Shown here in pieces: positions 43,978 through 45,941 of a stretch of 45,941 nt of DNA. Position 1 is the first letter of the stretch. Every line of letters begins with the position of its first letter. The notes under the pieces are model-generated. The model was not told where the DNA came from. It was given only the letters and a program-made list of their open reading frames with translations, and did not search any database. Origin of the DNA: Candidatus Heimdallarchaeum endolithica (GTDB lineage Archaea; Asgardarchaeota; Heimdallarchaeia; Heimdallarchaeales; Heimdallarchaeaceae); the NCBI GenBank assembly GCA_021513715.1, contig CP084167.1:3280843-3326783 (forward strand). The letters are read 5' to 3'. The translations under genes were made by a program, and so were the position numbers.

Positions 43978-45012
43978 ATGAAAAAAATGAAACAAAAACA
44001 GTTTCATGAAGCAGAATACTATGAAAAATTAGAAAGTAATTTAGTTCGTTGCCGCTTGTGTCCAAGGAATTGTGTAATTAAAGTGAATGATTTAGGTGAT
44101 TGTAAGGCTAGGCAAAATATTGATGGAAAACTTTATTCGTTAGGTTATAGCCGTTTTACTTCCGTTCATGCAGATCCTATAGAAAAGAAACCTCTCTATC
44201 ATTATAAACCAGGAACAAGAACCATGAGTTTTGGTTCTGCAGGTTGTAACCTTCATTGCGATTTCTGCCAAAATTGGTCAATAAGTCAAGTAGCTGCAAC
44301 TAATGGTTCATTACATCATGTCTCTTCTCAAGAAGCTATCTCTTACACAGTAAAACATCGTTGTGAATCAATAGCTTTCACTTATAATGAGCCATTGATA
44401 AATTTTGAATGGATAAAAGAGACTTCAAAACTTGCACATGAAAGGAATTTAGGAACAGTGTTAGTATCCAATGGATTAATTAATGAAAAACCTCTAAAAG
44501 AGCTTATACCTTTAATTGATGCTGCTAATATAGACATTAAATCCTTTGAGATGGATTTCTATAAAGAAATCTGTCATTTTCCAGGACTTGAAAGGATAAA
44601 AAAGAACGTTAAATTGATGGTTGAAGGAGGAATGCATGTAGAATTAACTATGCTTATAATTCCTGGATTTAACGATAATGCTGATTCAATCTCTGAATTT
44701 GTTTTATGGGTGAAAAATGAATTAAGTGATCGAATACCTGTTCATTTTAGCCGCTTTTACCCCCACTTTAAAATGCAACATGTTCCTCCTACTCCCCCAG
44801 AAACAATCTATAAAGCAAGAGAGATTGCATTAGAGAAAGGGCTAAAGTATGTTTTTGTGGGAAATTTGCCTGCAGAAGAATATAATCATACATTATGTCC
44901 AAACTGTAATGCAGTCCTAGTAAGCAGATATTTTTACAGTATCTCTATTGATGCTTTGGAAAAAGATGGAACATGTGCAAAATGTAAAGCTAAAACAGAC
45001 ATTATAGTATAA
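43978..45012 (+). CDS. amrS: AmmeMemoRadiSam-type radical SAM enzyme
   Basis: A 344-residue radical SAM protein close to the AmmeMemoRadiSam radical SAM family. Features in order: FHEAEYYE, CRLCPRNCVIKVNDLGDCKAR, PIEKKPLYHYKPGT, cluster motif CNLHCDFCQNWSISQ (CxxxCxxC), TYNEP, NIDIKSF, a second half with HFSRFYPHFKM, and a C-terminal zinc-ribbon-like CPNC...CAKC. The usual partners Memo and AMMECR1 are not in this window. The frame opens at 43930, but the ATG at 43978 matches the paralogue's length and the TATA position. The reaction is unknown. Confidence 0.9.
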   Translation: MKKMKQKQFHEAEYYEKLESNLVRCRLCPRNCVIKVNDLGDCKARQNIDGKLYSLGYSRFTSVHADPIEKKPLYHYKPGTRTMSFGSAGCNLHCDFCQNWSISQVAATNGSLHHVSSQEAISYTVKHRCESIAFTYNEPLINFEWIKETSKLAHERNLGTVLVSNGLINEKPLKELIPLIDAANIDIKSFEMDFYKEICHFPGLERIKKNVKLMVEGGMHVELTMLIIPGFNDNADSISEFVLWVKNELSDRIPVHFSRFYPHFKMQHVPPTPPETIYKAREIALEKGLKYVFVGNLPAEEYNHTLCPNCNAVLVSRYFYSISIDALEKDGTCAKCKAKTDIIV

Positions 45013-45092
45013 GCTAAAAGCTCAAAAAAATGTTCAAGAGACTAAAAAAATAAGTTTTGCGTAGAAAATAATTTAAAAAAGACTTAAAAATA

Positions 45093-45110
45093 AGTATTAA
45101 CGAGTGTTAA
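45093..45110. repeat. Tandem octamer upstream of the ArsR-like gene
   Basis: AGTATTAA and AGTGTTAA (7 of 8 identical) repeat at a 10-bp spacing, one helical turn, ending 10 nt before the ATG at 45121 and just after a TATA-like CTTAAAAATAAG. Placement suits an autoregulatory operator. Confidence 0.3.
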
Positions 45111-45120
45111 GTGGAAAAAA

Positions 45121-45828
45121 ATGAATGAAAAAAAGGATAACAAAGAAAAAAAAGACATTAACATTATAAAACTAGAGAAGGGAGAAACAGTTGATTTAAG
45201 TAAAGCTTTAGGTTCAAGTAAAAGATTAAACATTCTAAAATATACAGCAGAAGAAGAGTTAAACCTTTCTGAAATTGCAGAAAAAATAAACAGTACTCCT
45301 CAAGCAGTTTATCATCATTTACAAATTCTAGAAAAATCAAAACTCATCAGGGTAGTGAGAGAAGAAAAAATAAAAAATATGGATAAAACAATAAAATATT
45401 ATAGGAGCAATTTCCATCCAGAGGCTATTAATCTAATTTTGTGGGCTCCTCTGGATAACCTTGATTTTGAACAATTACAAGAAAGAGTGCCTCTTTCAAA
45501 ATTACCAATTGAGAGAATAGCCAGAAAAATATCAAATGTCATGTTTCAAGATAAAACAGAATATAAAACAGATATTCTAACAAAATTATTGGAAGGATTA
45601 ATAAATGAAACACATCACAGTATGCAAGCACTAAAAGAAGAGTATGGACTAGAACTAGATGAAAAACTGTGGAATTTAATGCTTTTGTTCTCTCAATTAT
45701 CAACTTTGAATGCATTCAAAAAAACAATGGAAAATGAGAAGTTAAAGAAAAACTTCGATGATTTAGTAGCACTGTTAGCAGAAGAAATGTTCGAAGAAGT
45801 ATTGATAGAGAAAAAAGAAATAGAATGA
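45121..45828 (+). CDS. ArsR-like winged-helix transcription regulator
   Basis: A 235-residue cytoplasmic regulator. After a charged N-terminus the winged helix covers about residues 25-95: SKALGSSKRLNILKYT, LNLSEIAEKINSTPQAVYHHLQILEKSKLIRVV, then a wing including IKYYRSN. This is the ArsR/PadR-like one-component layout. The rest (about 100-235) is helical, perhaps for dimerisation or ligand sensing, with no cysteine cluster for metal binding. It is monocistronic between a radical SAM gene and a tRNA gene on the opposite strand. Target genes are unknown. Confidence 0.85.
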   Translation: MNEKKDNKEKKDINIIKLEKGETVDLSKALGSSKRLNILKYTAEEELNLSEIAEKINSTPQAVYHHLQILEKSKLIRVVREEKIKNMDKTIKYYRSNFHPEAINLILWAPLDNLDFEQLQERVPLSKLPIERIARKISNVMFQDKTEYKTDILTKLLEGLINETHHSMQALKEEYGLELDEKLWNLMLLFSQLSTLNAFKKTMENEKLKKNFDDLVALLAEEMFEEVLIEKKEIE

Positions 45829-45867
45829 AGTAACAACAAATAACCTTGATTGTTTCTTAAAAAATAA

Positions 45868-45941
45868 TGGTGCACGAGCCGGGAATTGAACCCGGATTTG
45901 TAGAATGGGAGTCTACGGTCCTACCATTAGACTACTCGTGC
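45868..45941 (-). tRNA. tRNA-Gly (CCC)
   Basis: Read on the minus strand from 45941: acceptor GCACGAG pairs with CTCGTGC, D arm GTCTAATGGTAGGAC, anticodon arm GTAGA-CTCCCAT-TCTAC with anticodon CCC at loop positions 3-5, T arm CCGGG-TTCAATT-CCCGG, discriminator A, and an encoded CCA end. No intron. The 5' base coincides with the end of the window, so its promoter is not visible. Confidence 0.95.

Overview
The window is AT-rich archaeal DNA, most likely from an Asgard archaeon. It carries a Ras/Rab-like small GTPase, a membrane-anchored archaeal LonB protease, a type 2 methionine aminopeptidase, an M42 peptidase, a TldD/PmbA pair, FtsX/MacB-type ABC exporters with very large extracytoplasmic domains, and a CCA-encoding tRNA-Gly(CCC). 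Many starts are ATG or TTG, either behind a GGAGG-type Shine-Dalgarno or about 25-30 nt after a TATA-like box. The Asgard assignment is an inference from gene content; no rRNA or marker gene settles it.

Layout. 1-5.8 kb: HAD hydrolase, HtpX-like membrane protease, MetAP2, a helical-repeat protein and an unknown protein. 5.85-6.1 kb: a truncated end of the insertion sequence found intact at 23.5 kb. 6.1-8.1 kb: two exported proteins. 8.4-13.6 kb: electron transfer flavoprotein EtfAB, M42 peptidase, GNAT acetyltransferase, a short exported solute-binding-like protein and a small GTPase. 13.6-20.5 kb: a TetR regulator divergent from an export operon (giant FtsX permease, ATPase, second ATPase with a long helical N-terminal region) plus a DinB-fold protein. 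20.5-21.5 kb: a PAS protein with a degenerate histidine-kinase helix. 21.6-28.9 kb: a second export operon on the minus strand (ATPase and two large permeases); the middle permease is cut in two by a 1218-bp DDE insertion sequence with 11-bp perfect terminal repeats and a 7-bp target duplication. 28.9-33.3 kb: exported C2-like protein, tRNA-dihydrouridine synthase, PmbA and TldD. 34.4-37.9 kb: LonB interrupted by an intein. 38.3-45.0 kb: three related radical SAM enzymes, with an IS605-type TnpB element inserted between two gene remnants. 45.1-45.9 kb: an ArsR-like regulator and tRNA-Gly.

The most striking object is lonB. Its intein is spread over two overlapping reading frames (TAATG stop/start). 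The upstream frame carries the N-extein (Walker A, two membrane segments), the N-terminal splicing blocks and a LAGLIDADG-like endonuclease. The downstream frame begins with a 39-residue IntC-like peptide fused to the rest of LonB (Walker B, Ser-Lys protease). The break lies where natural split inteins such as DnaE are split, and a GGAGGAG motif precedes the second start. Either this is a trans-splicing LonB or a one-base frameshift has broken the gene; the sequence alone does not decide.

The region also records mobile-element damage: excising the IS on paper restores one 882-residue permease in frame, the TnpB element sits where two divergent genes have lost their 5' parts, and the TnpB itself lacks the usual RuvC-II glutamate.
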